NCBI GenBank assembly: GCA_016490735.1
Contig: JAEMWC010000100.1
Coordinates: 65,001 to 129,000 of the forward strand
DNA length: 64,000 nucleotides
Direction: 5' to 3'
From: Pachyseris speciosa
Taxonomy: Eukaryota; Cnidaria; Anthozoa; Scleractinia; Pachyseridae
Under the pieces are notes generated by a model. The model ran no database searches. It was not told the origin of the DNA and saw only the letters and a list, made by a program, of their open reading frames with translations. Shown piece after piece: positions 1 through 12,200 of the stretch (its first letter is position 1; each line of letters starts with the position of its first letter). The translations under genes and the position numbers were made by a program.

Positions 1-976
1 AAACCGGCCGTAAAAAACTCCCATGCTTCAAAACATTGCAACTTTCTCAATCGCACGAATATTGCCTTAACTGTTAGTTGTGAGCACGAAATGGAATGCC
101 CTTTAAATTTGGATATCCAATAAATGCAAGAAACGTAGCGATTTTTACCAAATATGGCCTTTTGAGTTTGGACAAGAACGAAACTGGCCGTTTTTAACGT
201 CAAAGAGAAACAACAAAAATGCCCCTTTTTGCCTTCACGTTTTTTAGGGAAATCGTCGTCGAAAAACCAAAATTCAACCATCATAACGAAATTCAGTCCT
301 TTTTCTAGCTTAGAAATGACTTTTTTTGTTCATATTCTTCTCCCGAGCGTAGATACAGCCTTTTGTTCCAGTGCATTCGGGCCTTCCCGACATTTTCAAC
401 ATCTTGAGCGCATTGCATGCTGGGAACTAACGAGAATTTTTGACAGCGCCCGTTCCTTCCCCCAATTCTTTCACATAGCCACTCCGACCTACCGCCAAAA
501 TTTCCTGCTCGTGGTCATCTTCAGTACACAGAAATTCCAAAATATGTGGCGGTAGGTCGAGAAATTCATCAATAGTCGAGTCCCAAAGGTACTAAGTGTT
601 CGACCGGCCAAATTCCCAGTTCGTCGAGTAACAAGCCAAATTCAACAACAAAGTACATCACCTTGCTCGATTCTTTGAGAAAGTGGACTCTTAGCTACCG
701 TCACGCTTAATGATGCTCATCAGGCAGCCGCTAAAGATGAAAAATGGCTGTAAATTTAGCAGAAATCGCAAGCAAACCCAACTTGGGCCATTGTTGTCGC
801 TTCACGGATAAAAAATAGCTACGTCAAAATGACGTTTTCAGAAACCTTGAGCCTCCAGTGGCTTAGGACAGCACCACTTTTCCCTGGTAGTTCAAATAAA
901 GAGTCACGAATTGCTATTCATCGTTTATAGGTGGAAAATCACTCCGAAAATGTAAAAACCTGCGGTAGTCAATGGG
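1..976. mobile_element. piggyBac-like non-autonomous TTAA element, copy 1 (left end cut by window)
   Basis: This is the first of three nearly identical ~1 kb elements (others at 2463-3461 and 10505-11506). Its right end reads ...AATGGG followed by TTAA at 977-980. The left terminus lies outside the window. The TTAA target and CCC-type termini fit the piggyBac superfamily, but no transposase is encoded. An open frame at 229-555 recurs in copy 2 and has no recognisable domain, so it is probably chance. Only a handful of differences from copy 2 are visible by eye, so both are young or one was recently duplicated. Confidence 0.75.
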
Positions 977-1226
977 TTAAATTACATACTTGTCACTCAC
1001 AAGCTACATCTGATTTAAAATTGACACTAATAATGTAATAGATAGGACTTAAAACTGCTTAAAGAAGGTGCATGCATGATGTTCGATCGAACACCATTCC
1101 AGTCTGTTATGTAGCGATTAAAAAAAGAAAAGCTGAAGGCCATATCTATATTTAGCCACGCCAAGCCTAGAATCGGAGCTGCCACACTCTCACCGAGTAA
1201 CTTCGCAAGGGTTTATTTGGGCCAAG

Positions 1227-1268
<42 letters not shown>

Positions 1269-1279
1269 GAAGTGAGACA

Positions 1280-1299
1280 CGAAAATTGGTTTATCAACG

Positions 1300-1330
<31 letters not shown>

Positions 1331-1424
1331 GGATTCGATTAGCTGACGTTTCGAGCGTTAGCCCTTCGTCGGAGCGAATGCTCCGACGAAGGGCTAACGC
1401 TCGAAACGTCAGCTAATCGAATCC

Positions 1425-1455
<31 letters not shown>

Positions 1456-1476
1456 CGTTGATAAACCAAATTTTCG
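1280..1476. repeat. Near-perfect hairpin (snap-back palindrome)
   Basis: The 96-base arm at 1280-1375 is the reverse complement of 1380-1476, separated by a four-base loop (GAAT). The arms match almost base for base. A fold-back this tight suggests a young hairpin MITE or an insertion that duplicated in inverted orientation. It contains no gene. Confidence 0.9.
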
Positions 1477-1559
1477 TTTTATTTGGGCCAGTTTGATTTG
1501 TGTCCAAAACAATTGAGCAGCAGCAGGGAAAACGAAGAGTTTTCGATAGTAAACGTTTG

Positions 1560-2115
1560 CGAAAAAAAAAAAGACAGACATTCCTGAGTCCTAACTACTT
1601 TCAGATGAAAGCGTAAAGGGATTCAAAGCGGATCAAAAAAAAAACACTACAAGCGAACAAAGTACGATGCCGGCGAGTGTTTTGCTCGAAGAAGGAGAAG
1701 GTGGAGAAATTAAACAAGACTAGCTAGTAATTAATATAGCTTGTACTGATAAAGCTAGGAAAATCGGTATTTATTTTGACATAAATGCCCTTAGAAAAGA
1801 AAATAAAGGGTACAAACTCTTCGTTTACAGCAGTCAACAGGAATTGACCGCGGTTCAGAAACAACAGAACAACCAACATATTACAAGAAAACAAAGCACA
1901 ATACGAATAATATTTCTTCCAAGATTCTTGGAGAAGGTGGAGAAATTAGACAAGTAACAAAACGATCTTGTATTAAGCTAGAAAAATTGCTTAGCAAATT
2001 TGACATAAATGTCCGTAGAAAAGACAAAAAAGAGGTCCGCACCTGATCGTTTAGAGCAGTCAACAGGAATCACTGAGACAGCAATCACTCGGAATGCGAC
2101 AGAGCTGAATAATAG
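1560..2115. repeat. Degenerate tandem duplication, no gene seen
   Basis: Two blocks (about 1690-1870 and 1925-2090) share ordered pieces such as GGAGAAGGTGGAGAAATTA, TTTGACATAAATG and AGCAGTCAACAGGAAT. They look like a diverged tandem copy of a ~200 bp unit. I see no coding potential beyond short frames. Confidence 0.5.
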
Positions 2116-2370
2116 AGTCATTTCTCACAAAATTTTTCCTTGGCTTACACAAAACACTTAAGTGCTTTGATAGTTTTACTGTTACTTCCCACGTCTTCCG
2201 AAGAACCTTCTTCAATTAATGATTCTCAGTGGCAAAACATCATCCAGATAACGAAGAAAGCGCTTGCCAAACCAAACGAGCATTTCTCTCGCAGACCCGT
2301 CCACGATAAAATTTATCAAAGCCAGCCAGCCAGTCAACCCATTTCGCTGTTTTTAACATCCAAACGCTGA
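2116..2370 (+). CDS. Candidate exon of a small secreted peptide (uncertain)
   Basis: This frame is open from a stop at 2113-2115 to the stop at 2368-2370. Its N-terminal part contains the strongly hydrophobic run LSALIVLLLLP followed by small and acidic residues (TSSEEP), like a signal peptide and cleavage region. A charged tail with a possible dibasic site (SRRP) follows. There is no in-frame ATG, so a start would need an upstream exon. I do not recognise the protein. It sits in the 1.5 kb gap between two TTAA elements and may be chance or a remnant. Confidence 0.18.
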   Translation, partial: SHFSQNFSLAYTKHLSALIVLLLLPTSSEEPSSINDSQWQNIIQITKKALAKPNEHFSRRPVHDKIYQSQPASQPISLFLTSKR

Positions 2371-2462
2371 TTCTTACCGGTTCAAACAAATTAAGCCGAC
2401 ATGTTTAAAGACGGCGAAACTTAATTGTTGTTTACAGGCTGCTTTCGACGAAGATCTCTTAA

Positions 2463-3461
2463 CCCATTGGCACCCGTGCCGGCCAAAACCGGCCGTAAAA
2501 AACTCCCATGCTTCAAAACATTGCAACTCTCTCAATCGCACGAATATTGCCTTAACTGTTAGTTGTGAGCACGAAATGGAATGCCCTTTAAATTTGGATA
2601 TCCAATAAATGCAAGAAACGTAGCGATTTTTACCAAATATGGCCTTTTGAGTTTGGACAAGAACGAAACTGGCCGTTTTTAACGTCAAAGAGAAACAACA
2701 AAAATGCCCCTTTTTGCCTTCATGTTTTTTAGGGAAATCGACGTCGAAAAACCAAAATTCAACCATCATAACGAAATTCAGTCCTTTTTCTAGCTTAGAA
2801 ATGACTTTTTTTGTTCATATTCTTCTCCCGAGCGTAGATACAGCCTTTTGTTCCAGTGCATTCGGGCCTTCCCGACATTTTCAACATCTTGAGCGCATTG
2901 CATGCTGGGAACTAACGAGAATTTTTGACAGCGCCCGTTCCTTCCCCCAATTCTTTCACATAGCCACTCCGACCTACCGCCAAAATTTCCTGCTCGTGGT
3001 CATCTTCAGTACACAGAAATTCCAAAATATGTGGCGGTAGGTCGAGAAATTCATCAATAGTCGAGTCCCAAAGGTACTAAGTGTTCGACCGGCCAAATTC
3101 CCAGTTCGTCGAGTAACAAGCCAAATTCAACAACAAAGTACATCACCTTGCTCGATTCTTTGAGAAAGTGGACTCTTAGCTACCGTCACGCTTAATGATG
3201 CTCATCAGGCAGCCGCTAAAGATGAAAAATGGCTGTAAATTTAGCAGAAATCGCAAGCAAACCCAACTTGGGCCATTGTTGTCGCTTCACGGATAAAAAA
3301 TAGCTACGTCTAAATGACGTTTTCAGAAACCTTGAGCCTCCAGTGGCTTAGGACAGCACCACTTTTCCCTGGTAGTTCAAATAAAGAGTCACGAATTGCT
3401 ATTCATCGTTTATAGGTGGAAAATCACTCCGAAAATGTAAAAACCTGCGGTAGTCAATGGG
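2463..3461. mobile_element. piggyBac-like non-autonomous TTAA element, copy 2 (complete)
   Basis: This complete 999 bp copy starts CCCATTGGCACCCGTG and ends with ...GTCAATGGG. It is flanked by TTAA at 2459-2462 and 3462-3465. The termini share CCCATTG as a short inverted repeat. The left subterminal GC-rich block (GCCGGCCAAAACCGGCC) is itself palindromic. No transposase is encoded, so the element must be moved in trans. Confidence 0.85.
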
Positions 3462-3465
3462 TTAA

Positions 3466-4659
3466 AGACTTTTCTCAAATGACGAGTGAAGCGCGCTGGT
3501 TTTGACTGTTTTGGCAGCATTTTGACAACTTAATGTCAGATTTTGAGAAGTGCACATGCACATGCATTTGATCGGATTTTTTATTTTTACTCGAGCTTGA
3601 GTTTCCGCCTTTAATCCTTAATTTTACGAGGACTCATTGCGATTACGTGTTATCAAGATAAGGGCAAAAGTTTTCCTTAACGCTATTGAGGAACCAAGGT
3701 CGAAAAACAGTCAGCCAAGCCGAGTAAAAACACTCGTTCGCTTGCAAAGAAACAACGTAACAAAACAAACAAACAATTCAACCACTTCTTTGCGTCCAAA
3801 ACGAGTACGGATGATTGTTATTTATATCCATTCGAGAGAAAAATACAAGTTTCATTCCTGAACAAAAGTAACAAGGATTAAACCAAATGTTAAGCTTCTA
3901 GTTATTTAATTTACCTCACTGTCCTGTGTTGTAGAGGTTTCTACCACTTGAAAATACGTAAGCTTCAGTAAAAACAAGCATCCGCAAAAATAGCAAACGG
4001 TTTGTCCAAAGAAAGAGCTTCTTCCACAGAGTTTGAGCGACTCATTCCTCCCATTAATACCGGTGAAATGTTAAGTGATTTTTTTTGGTGCGATGCAAGA
4101 TGCCGCGGTGAAGTGAAAGCCCTTGAAGCGTTGAATTATACTGTTTTCAACCGCACAATCTTTGAAGCTTTCCCTGAGAAAAATCTTTCGTCCTTCCTTT
4201 CATCACTTGAAAATTCACCTTCCGGAGTATCTTTTGACAAGTTCTTGATTTTTATGCTTTTTACGCGTAAGACAAACTTCGATCGAAGAAGATGAAGTTG
4301 TTTTGCTCAAAATAAAGAAACCAACTGAGGTGAAATATACGAGCCGCAGAAGGCGCGCGAAAAATTTTAAAAGCCTCGATTTGGTTTGGGTGTCCCACAC
4401 CTGGCTTGAGCGTGCGATCCAATCGAAAGCAAGTACCTGGTCAGCGGTCAATTTCAAAAAAACAGCTGACCTCAATGAGGTCTTAACTTGAGCCCGCGAT
4501 ATGGTCACGTTACACTGGTCAGCAGATACCTTGTTTTGACAGGTGTCAATTGGCTATAAGATGGATGTCCAGTATCAAAGACGTACGCTGTAACGCTGTA
4601 AAGTAGCTGGTCAGCTAGCTGGGCCAGGTGGAGTATGGCCGCCATGTTGGATTATTATG

Positions 4660-4690
<31 letters not shown>

Positions 4691-4755
4691 GACTCCGTCG
4701 TCGTCGTTGTCATCGTCGTGCGTACGCGCCCACGAGCAATATCGCTAGCCATTTT

Positions 4756-4787
<32 letters not shown>

Positions 4788-5746
4788 AGGTATGGTGCTC
4801 CGCTTGGCGGCCCTCCGCTATCATGCACGCGTATAGTTTAGCTGTGTACACTTATGCTGCTCTTACTATGACCGTTCTACACTCGGTTTAATTTGGGTCT
4901 CTAGATCTCCTTTATTCATGGCCTTCTCATAACCAAATTTTATTTTGTTTAATTCAAACTTCCACAGAACTCCACCTGGTCAGCCCAGTCGATTCCTGGG
5001 TACTGGCTATGCCATGCTGAGGCAGAACAAGGCCAAAACAGCTGTCCATGGCTGGTAATACTCGGGCTAACAATTCATTTGGTAGGCCACCACGTGGTGA
5101 TAGTACCCAATATGTGGCTTCAGCTTACCTGTGTGGTATTCTTAATTTGTCACATTAAGTCACATCCCACAAGCTTTGCGTTTTTGGTTACTTATTAATT
5201 ATTTGGCCGAAGGAGAACCGGAAGTGAAGGCACGACAGAAAAAAAAACACAAAAAGTGGCACTTGATGAAGCGACTTGTCGCCATGACAACTACCGTTTA
5301 AAAAGAATTAAAATTAGTTTTAAGGAACCTTTGAAATGCGTTTTTTTTAATGAGGGTAGCAAAGGGGAGGAGAGGGGGGCTGGGGGGGGCGTGATCCCGT
5401 TTCACGCTTGAATTTTAAGAAAATTCCTGCATCACTTATACTTTAAACAAACTTTCACGAGTCACGAATTGAAATGACCATAAACCCCAGCTTTTACCTC
5501 GTCTTTAATCAGGAACAAGGAGCCAAGAGACCAGGGTCATATGTGGAAGTTGTTCATCGTGGCAAATGCAATAGTTTCGACTGTTTACTGCTAGCGTTTC
5601 ATCAGGCGATAATTAGGTGGACTGGTTACGCAACAATTTGGTATTGATTCTGTCATTAGGGTGAAATCTCATCCGTTGCTGGAAACAGGCTTTTCACTTC
5701 CTTTTCCATACAGAGAGGTTTACTGAGGCGACAGTGACTTGAAAAA
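3466..5746. other. Region without confident gene; two possible exons and short repeats
   Basis: Frames at 3993-4295 and 4303-4491 (plus strand) look protein-like, with varied amino acids and few low-complexity runs, but I recognise neither and neither has a convincing start. A trinucleotide-rich patch (TTA/GTCGTC type) lies at about 4640-4720. About 4970-5180 resembles repeats at 10130-10370 and 49550-49905, sharing pieces such as CATCCCACAAGCTTT. 5340-5400 is G-rich low-complexity sequence. Confidence 0.4.
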
Positions 5747-6804
5747 CAGGGGCGGATCTAAGATTTATAGAAAGCCAGTTGGAATTTAAACAAACGCTGA
5801 AGGCGGTAGTATCTAGGGGGTCCGGGATGGGGATAGGGGGGTCCGACATGCTCCCCCGGGTAATTTCGAAATTGTAGTCCTCGGACCGATACAATTTCCA
5901 GTATTCTGAGGGACAAATCAAAGTCTGCTATGTGTTTCAGTAATTGCTGTAAATTCAAATCAATTTTTGCGTTAAAGAGAAAGAATATGCGAAAAGAGAT
6001 CGACAGTTATCGATGCGCTTTCGAGTTTATATTTACAAATCTATGTTGAATTCAGTGACTTGCGATTTCTTTTCCCCTCTTTGACATAACTGAAATTTCG
6101 TACTACGCAAACTAAACGCCTTTGATCTCGTCAAGATAGCATTCCGGTCTAGTTGGACTGAGTGAACGATCCGTAAATGATTGCGAAAGAACTGACAACA
6201 TGGCACGAAGTGGATGGAAACGCCGCTAGACAGAGCCACAACATATTAACCCGAACTTTTCTTATCAAATGGAAAGTCACCGGCTCAAGCAGAAGTGGTC
6301 AGTAATAAATGAGAAATTTTAAAGGACTATTTTAGGAATCGCTTGGCTTCATTACATGACGAAGGTTATATTTTATTCTGAGTTTACCTTATTTTCTGGG
6401 CAGTGGCTAGGCCTTGCATGGAGCCGGTCTAGGGCGCCTCCTTACCTCCACTGGGAACTTCCTGCTGCAGATCGAAAGAAATTTGTGCAGTCTGGCACTT
6501 CGAGCTGGAGAAATAAAGCTGAATGCCGAAGCCAATGCAAAAAGAGCGAGGAGAAAGTCGGCTGCAAAGGCAGCATTATCAGTACCAGTATCATCAGATT
6601 ACGTCTGTGGGGTCTAAGTGTGGCCGTGTCTGTCGTTCAAGGATAGGAAAAGTTCGCATCCTTCGCGCTGAGTCACGGACCATGTCCGACGACTGCCTAC
6701 TACCTTATTTTACAATCAGTTTACCAGTTTTTGTGATGACTGTAAGTTTTTAAACATGAGCGCTTTTAATTCAAGGGGCTCGGCCAAACCAGTGGATCCG
6801 CCCC
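5747..6804. mobile_element. Putative TIR element with GGGGCGGATC termini
   Basis: CAGGGGCGGATC at the left (5747-5758) is the inverse of GGATCCGCCCC at the right (6793-6804), giving a ~1.05 kb element with short TIRs. A related terminus (GAATCCGCCCC) occurs near 43511-43521. Small open frames inside (for example 6356-6753) show no recognised domain. Superfamily and target duplication are unresolved. Confidence 0.45.
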
Positions 6805-8000
6805 AGAAAGCTAATCAACAGGGCATCAACAGGTCCACAAGAAGTCCTTAAAGGAACAGTATTCCGATTCTGCGCATGCTCAAAATTTTGATTTTTGTTC
6901 ATCCTGTCGCGAAATCAAAAGATGCGAGAAGAAAAAATTCGTTCAAAAATCCGTTTGCATCGTGCTCAGTTGAGTTCGATATTACCCTAAATCTTCTCAG
7001 AATTATAGATTGATGATACATAGTTCTTGTTGGGTTGCAATTTTCGTGTAATCAGGATTTTTTGGAGTTGTTTTTAATGCCGTTGGCCGGAGGACCGAGA
7101 GGATGAAAACGCTATGGCGCCGGTTGAAGGCTTCTTTCTCCCGCCAGCTTCCACAAAAGTTCAGATAATCGCGAAAGGAATAAACAGAAATGGAACCAGC
7201 AGCATAGCAGAATATATACAAAAATAAAGCAATACATGAGACATGAAAACGGCTAAAGGAATGGTGTTTGTATTCCACCGATACAGCCTTCGCCCAGCAT
7301 TTGCTGTCGCTGGAAATGCGAAGGAGAGCGAGGTAAAGTGAAATCTTCGCCAGTCATCCAACAAAATGTAAACAAACAATTATGCATGCGTAAAAATTCA
7401 TAAGTGGAGTTATATTTGTCGTTATAAAATCATTTGGGTCTCTCCTCTCTTTCCGAACAATCGTTGAGGAAAGGCCAAAGCCTGACCTAAAGCGAGAGAC
7501 TTTTTTTAAAAGCTTTTCCCTGACATTAAATGAGATGTTGGAACGTTATCTCACTGCAGTTTGAAGCTTAAGACATGTTCTATTTGATTATATGAATGAA
7601 TATTTTAAAAATGAAATAAAAACTCGACAAACGCTTACGCGGTTACATTTGAACTCTTCACAGTCGAGCGGACTAACTCTAATATAACAAAGAGTCTGTT
7701 TGCGAAAAAATTCATAACTCGCGTTATATTTCTGCTTTTATAGTGATTTTGGTCTCTTTGGAAAGCTACAGAAGTGCAGTATCCCCATCCCGTGAAAGTC
7801 TGTTATTTTCAGACGGCGTCGACGTTTTAGAAAACCTTTTCACGAAATTAAAAATATAATTCACGAGTCCCGCATATCTCCAGAAACGAATCACGCGTCA
7901 AAATGCATTCATAAATTCACGAATCAGGTATCTCTTTTGGTTCCTTTCACGTTTTACACACCAATTTTTGCCCTTGTCAGGCGTCACGTAAAAACCCTTT
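6805..8000. other. Non-genic stretch with one diverged repeat pair
   Basis: No gene is supported. Two diverged direct copies of a ~65 bp unit occur at about 7391-7455 and 7700-7770, sharing AATTCATAA, GTTATATTT and TTTGGTCTCT. Minus-strand frames at 7003-7379 are probably chance. Confidence 0.4.
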
Positions 8001-8003
8001 GCT

Positions 8004-8625
8004 ACCCTCTTTTATACCATGCCATAGAAAATACAGCCAATCAGAATGCAGGAAAGCCGTTGTATACCGAACCTTCCCATCGATCAGTGCAATTCAACTG
8101 TATCACACCCAACCTTCCCATCGTGCGCTGAGATTGTTTTTGGCGCTTGAAAATTAGTACGAATTTTGCAACCGTTTGACTATAATAACTTTATTTTACA
8201 TTAATATTTTATTATTTGTAATTTGGTCATGAATTATAATTAATACAAGTTTTGAAAAAGGTTTAAAAACGCTGTCAAGAGGGTGGACATTAGGAAGCCA
8301 TTTCAAAACCATTCAAGTATGCGCGTATCTCACATTGATTTTGCTGGCCTTGCTGGCCACTGTATTTTCTATGGCATGGTATAAAATAGTTATGCGACAC
8401 TTTCTCGTGGTATACCGTGGAATATCCCACTCGTCACTTGTATTTTCTTGGTATACACACTCGCCTAAAGGTTCGTGTGTATACCTAGAAAATACAAGTG
8501 ACTCGTGGGATATTCCACGGTATACCACTCGAAAACGTTGCATAAAGGCGAGTGTGTATACCAAGAAAATACAAGTGGCGAGTGGGATATTCCACGTTAT
8601 ACCACTCGAAAACGTTGCATAACTA
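8004..8625. repeat. Compound palindromic MITE
   Basis: An outer inverted pair joins 8008-8040 and 8357-8388 (TATACCATGCCATAGAAAATAC and its inverse). An inner block, 8394-8625, has three arms of one ~95 bp unit built from GTGGTATACCGTGGAATATCCCAC and TTGTATTTTCTTGGTATACAC. Two adjacent arms form a hairpin and the third repeats directly. The long overlapping frames on both strands here follow from the palindrome and are not genes. Confidence 0.8.
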
Positions 8626-8659
8626 GTATGCATATTCTTCGAATCGAAGGGGAGACATT

Positions 8660-9018
8660 GGGGTTGTTTACCATTTAGAAAAAAATTCCGGAAATTTCGG
8701 TTGGGAATTTTGGTTCAGAAGGAATGGTACGTTTTGTTTACCATTTGCCTAAAATTTCCGGATTATCACATCGCGCTCGCTGATTGGATAGATTACGCTC
8801 GGCCAAAAGCCAAGAGGACTGAAACCAGTGCGAAACAGAGAAATTTCTAAATGGTAAACGAATTTCCAGCGGGAACGTCCCAACCGGGAAAATAGGACTA
8901 CCTTTTCAAAACTCCCGTTTGTCCCGGGAATTTTCCAGTGGGACGAACCAAAAAGACGTTTACCATTTACATTCCAACCGGAATTTCCGGGAAGTTGTGG
9001 TAAATGGTAAACAACCAA
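8660..9018. mobile_element. MITE with GTTGTTTACCATTT inverted termini
   Basis: GTTGTTTACCATTT near 8663 is the inverse of AAATGGTAAACAAC near 9003-9016. Subterminal copies of GTTTACCATTT and TTCCGG recur inside. The element is ~355 bp and ends about 240 bp upstream of the RAB32 start codon, so it borders or forms part of the promoter region. Confidence 0.7.
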
Positions 9019-9079
9019 GGCTTTCCTTGGGTCTTCTGAGAACGGTTTCTCTGTACCAGGAATTTCTCTTTTTATTTTT

Positions 9080-9259
9080 AGCCAATCAGAATCAAGCTAC
9101 TTTTGACATTTTGACACCGAAGACTTCAGGTCCAAAAATTAATAACCAATCAAAATGCGCATTATATTGGCGGGCATCACATGACAACATGGTGGACGAC
9201 TCCTGACTTCCAGAGGGTATAAAAACTTGCACAACTTTTAGTACATGTTATCAACGATC
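9080..9259 (+). promoter_or_regulatory. RAB32 core promoter with TATA box
   Basis: TATAAAAA at 9218-9225 lies 35-42 bp upstream of the RAB32 ATG (9260). That spacing implies a 5' UTR of only about 10-15 nt. CCAAT-type motifs occur at about 9081 (AGCCAATCAG) and 9147 (AACCAATCAA). The assignment rests on motif and position; the transcription start was not observed. Confidence 0.5.
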
Positions 9260-9262
9260 ATG
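9260..9262 (+). CDS. RAB32: RAB32 coding exon 1 (initiator ATG only)
   Basis: The ATG is followed immediately by the donor GTAAGAGT. Joining to exon 2 at 9369 gives Met-Glu-Ser-Ser-Ala-Lys, a normal Rab N-terminus. No in-frame ATG in exon 2 would retain the P-loop, so this isolated start codon is needed. Confidence 0.85.
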
Positions 9263-12200
9263 GTAAGAGTTCCTTTCCTTACGGTATGGGCTCACTCAAT
9301 TGTAACTGACGACAACATCTGTTGATTCTACATGCAAGTTTTTGGACTGATATTTGCGTTTTATTCAGGAATCATCGGCCAAAAAGAAGGAGTTCTTGTT
9401 CAAAGTGCTCGTTATAGGAGATCTTGGAGTGGGAAAGACCAGCATTATCAAGCGATATGTTCACCAGTTTTTCTCTGTACACTATAGGGCTACAGTATCC
9501 TTTTTGAAAGAGAGATCAAAGAGAAAATTTATTTTTAATGTTATTAAAGTTGTCAGGTGATTTCATCACTGGTAAATTCGATAGTTGCATTAGTATATTT
9601 ACACAAGCTCATAACGTTGCTGCAAGAATAGGCATAACTCTTTTGTTCGATCTGTTTACCTTGAAATAACTTGGTGTCGTTTGTTTCATTTCGCAACTAT
9701 TTATCGTTGGATCAACTGGATAGATGTAGAAGTCAGTCTTTCAAGTGCATTACCTTTGCTGTCTTCAAATGGTACACGTATCTCAAAGTTATCCTTTGTT
9801 TACATTTTGCCTTGATTATAAATAGATTGGAGTGGACTTCGCTCTTAAGGTCATTAACTGGGACCAAGATACGTTGATACGTCTACAACTCTGGGATATT
9901 GCAGGTATGTATGCAACTCTATCATACCCTAGCTAGGCTTGCTAGACTAATACTTAGAAACTCAACCAAATTCCCAAAGATCATCCTCTTGTTCATCAAT
10001 CACTTTTTCTTAAGGAAAATTAACATGGATCTGCTTTTAAAGCATCGAAAATAGTCAGTCTGTTATGATTGAAACTCACATGAAAAATTTTTATTTACAG
10101 CCAGCATGCCAGACATACTTGGATGTGACAAGAATACAAATTAATGTGTCTAAGTTAGCTGAAAGCCACTCATTGGGCACTAAGGCCATGTGGTAGTGGG
10201 CATTACCCTTTAAATCTACCAATAAAATTTAAGCCTGAGCCATGGCTGCTAATGATCAGGCTCAAATTTTATTTGGTAGATTTGAGGGGTAATGTCCACT
10301 ACCAAGTGACCTGCACATTAATTTGTGAGGTATTCTTGTCACTCCAAGCCACATTCCACAAGCTTCACATTTTCAGACTTGGATGTGAGCTCATCAGGTT
10401 ATCCTGATTATGTCTTATCACACACACTTTTTCCTTTACAGTTGTAAAGGGTCAAGTATGAACCAGACAAAGATAAATCAAAGTCTAGGGGGCTTTATGC
10501 TTAACCCATTGGCACCCGTGCTGGCCAAAACCGGCCGTAAAAAACTCCCATGCTTCAAAACATTGCAACTTTCTCAATCGCACGAATATTGCCTTAACTG
10601 CTAGTTGTGAGCACGAAATGGAATGTCCTTTAAATTTGGATATCCAATAAATGCAAGAAACGTAGCGATTTTTACCAAATATGGCCTTTGAGTTTGGACA
10701 AGAATGAAACTGACCGTTTTTAACGTCAAAAAGAAACGACGAAAATGCCCCTTTTTGCTTTCATGTTTTTTAAGGAAATCGTCGTCGAAAAACCAAACTT
10801 CAACCATCATAACGAAATTCAGTCCTTGTTCTAGCTTAGAAATGACTTTTTTTGTTCATATTCTTCTCCCGTAGATACAGCCTTTTGTTCCAGTGCATTT
10901 GGGCCTTCCCGACATTTTCAACATCTCTAGCGTGTTGCATGCTGGGAACTAACGAGAATTTTTGACAGTGCCCGTTCCTTCCCCCAATTCTTTCACATAT
11001 AAACTAAGTCTACAGCCACTCCGACCTACCGCCAAAATTTCCTGCTTGTGGTCATCTTCAGTGCTCAGAAATTCCAAAATATGCGGCGGTAGGTCGAGAA
11101 ATTCATCAGTAGTCAAGTCCCAAAGGAACTAAGTGTCCGACCAGCCAAATTCCCAGTTCGTCGAGTAACAAGCCAAATTCGACAACAAAGTACATCACCT
11201 TGCTCGATTCTTTGAGAAAGTGGACTCTTAGCTACCGTCACGCTTAATGATGCTCATCAGGCAGCCACTAAAGATGAAAAATGGCTGTAAAAAATCGCAA
11301 GCAAACCGAACTTGGGCCATTGTTGTCGCTTCACGGATAAAAAATAGCTACGTCAAAATGACGTTTTCAGAAACCTTGAGCCTCCAGTGCCTTAGGACAG
11401 CACCACTTTTCCCTGGTAGTTTCAAATAAGGAGTCACAAATTGCTATTCATCGTTTATAGGTGGAAAATCACTCCGAAAACGTAAAAACAGCCGGTAGTC
11501 AATGGGTTAATGGTTACTGAAATTTGCAGATACAGTGTATAATATTCGCAATTTCAAACCACACGTCGTGTGTCTATATATCTGTCTGAATTCGCAAAAA
11601 CGTACCTCCAGAAATTTGGAGCCATTTGACTGAAATAGGTCCAAAACTGGAGTTTTTTGGATCCGACGAGCCCGGCAATCACACCACAGCACTGAGAAGG
11701 AGGGACTAAGAGAGTGAGCGAGGAGAAGGGGCAGAAGAGAAGAGAAAAAAGCACTAATAATCACACTTTTAGTTTTTATAATGGCTACTTTGGAGATAGT
11801 GTTTGAAAGAGAAAAAACTGTACCAGTAAAGGCCATTGTAGCGCAGGTACCTTTTGTCAAATCCAGTTAGATAATTCACTGAAATAGGTTGACAAGACTG
11901 CAAAAGGCCCAGAAAGATGTTTTTCACTGCAAAATGACTCATTGGACAACATTGGCACAATAGCCTGGAAATATCTGTCTGAATTCGCAAAAACGTACCT
12001 CCAGAAATTTGGAGCCGTTTGACCAAAATAGGTCCAAAACTGGCGTTTTTTGGATCCAACGAGCCTGGCAATCACACCACAGCACCACAGAAGGGGCAGA
12101 GGAGAAGAGAAAAAAGCACTAATCACCCTTTTAGTCTTTATAATTATAACTTCCTAATAGCTGGAAGTTTGACTCCACAGCAAGTTTGGAGTGACAACCA

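Noticed and set aside
229..3040. Two identical 108-residue frames (229-555 and 2714-3040) as a duplicated gene
   Set aside because: Both lie inside copies of the 1 kb TTAA element, have no domain, and the third copy breaks the frame. The identity comes from the repeat itself.
8313..8633. Overlapping ~100-residue frames on both strands
   Set aside because: They encode the same peptide fragments forwards and backwards because the DNA is a palindrome (MITE).
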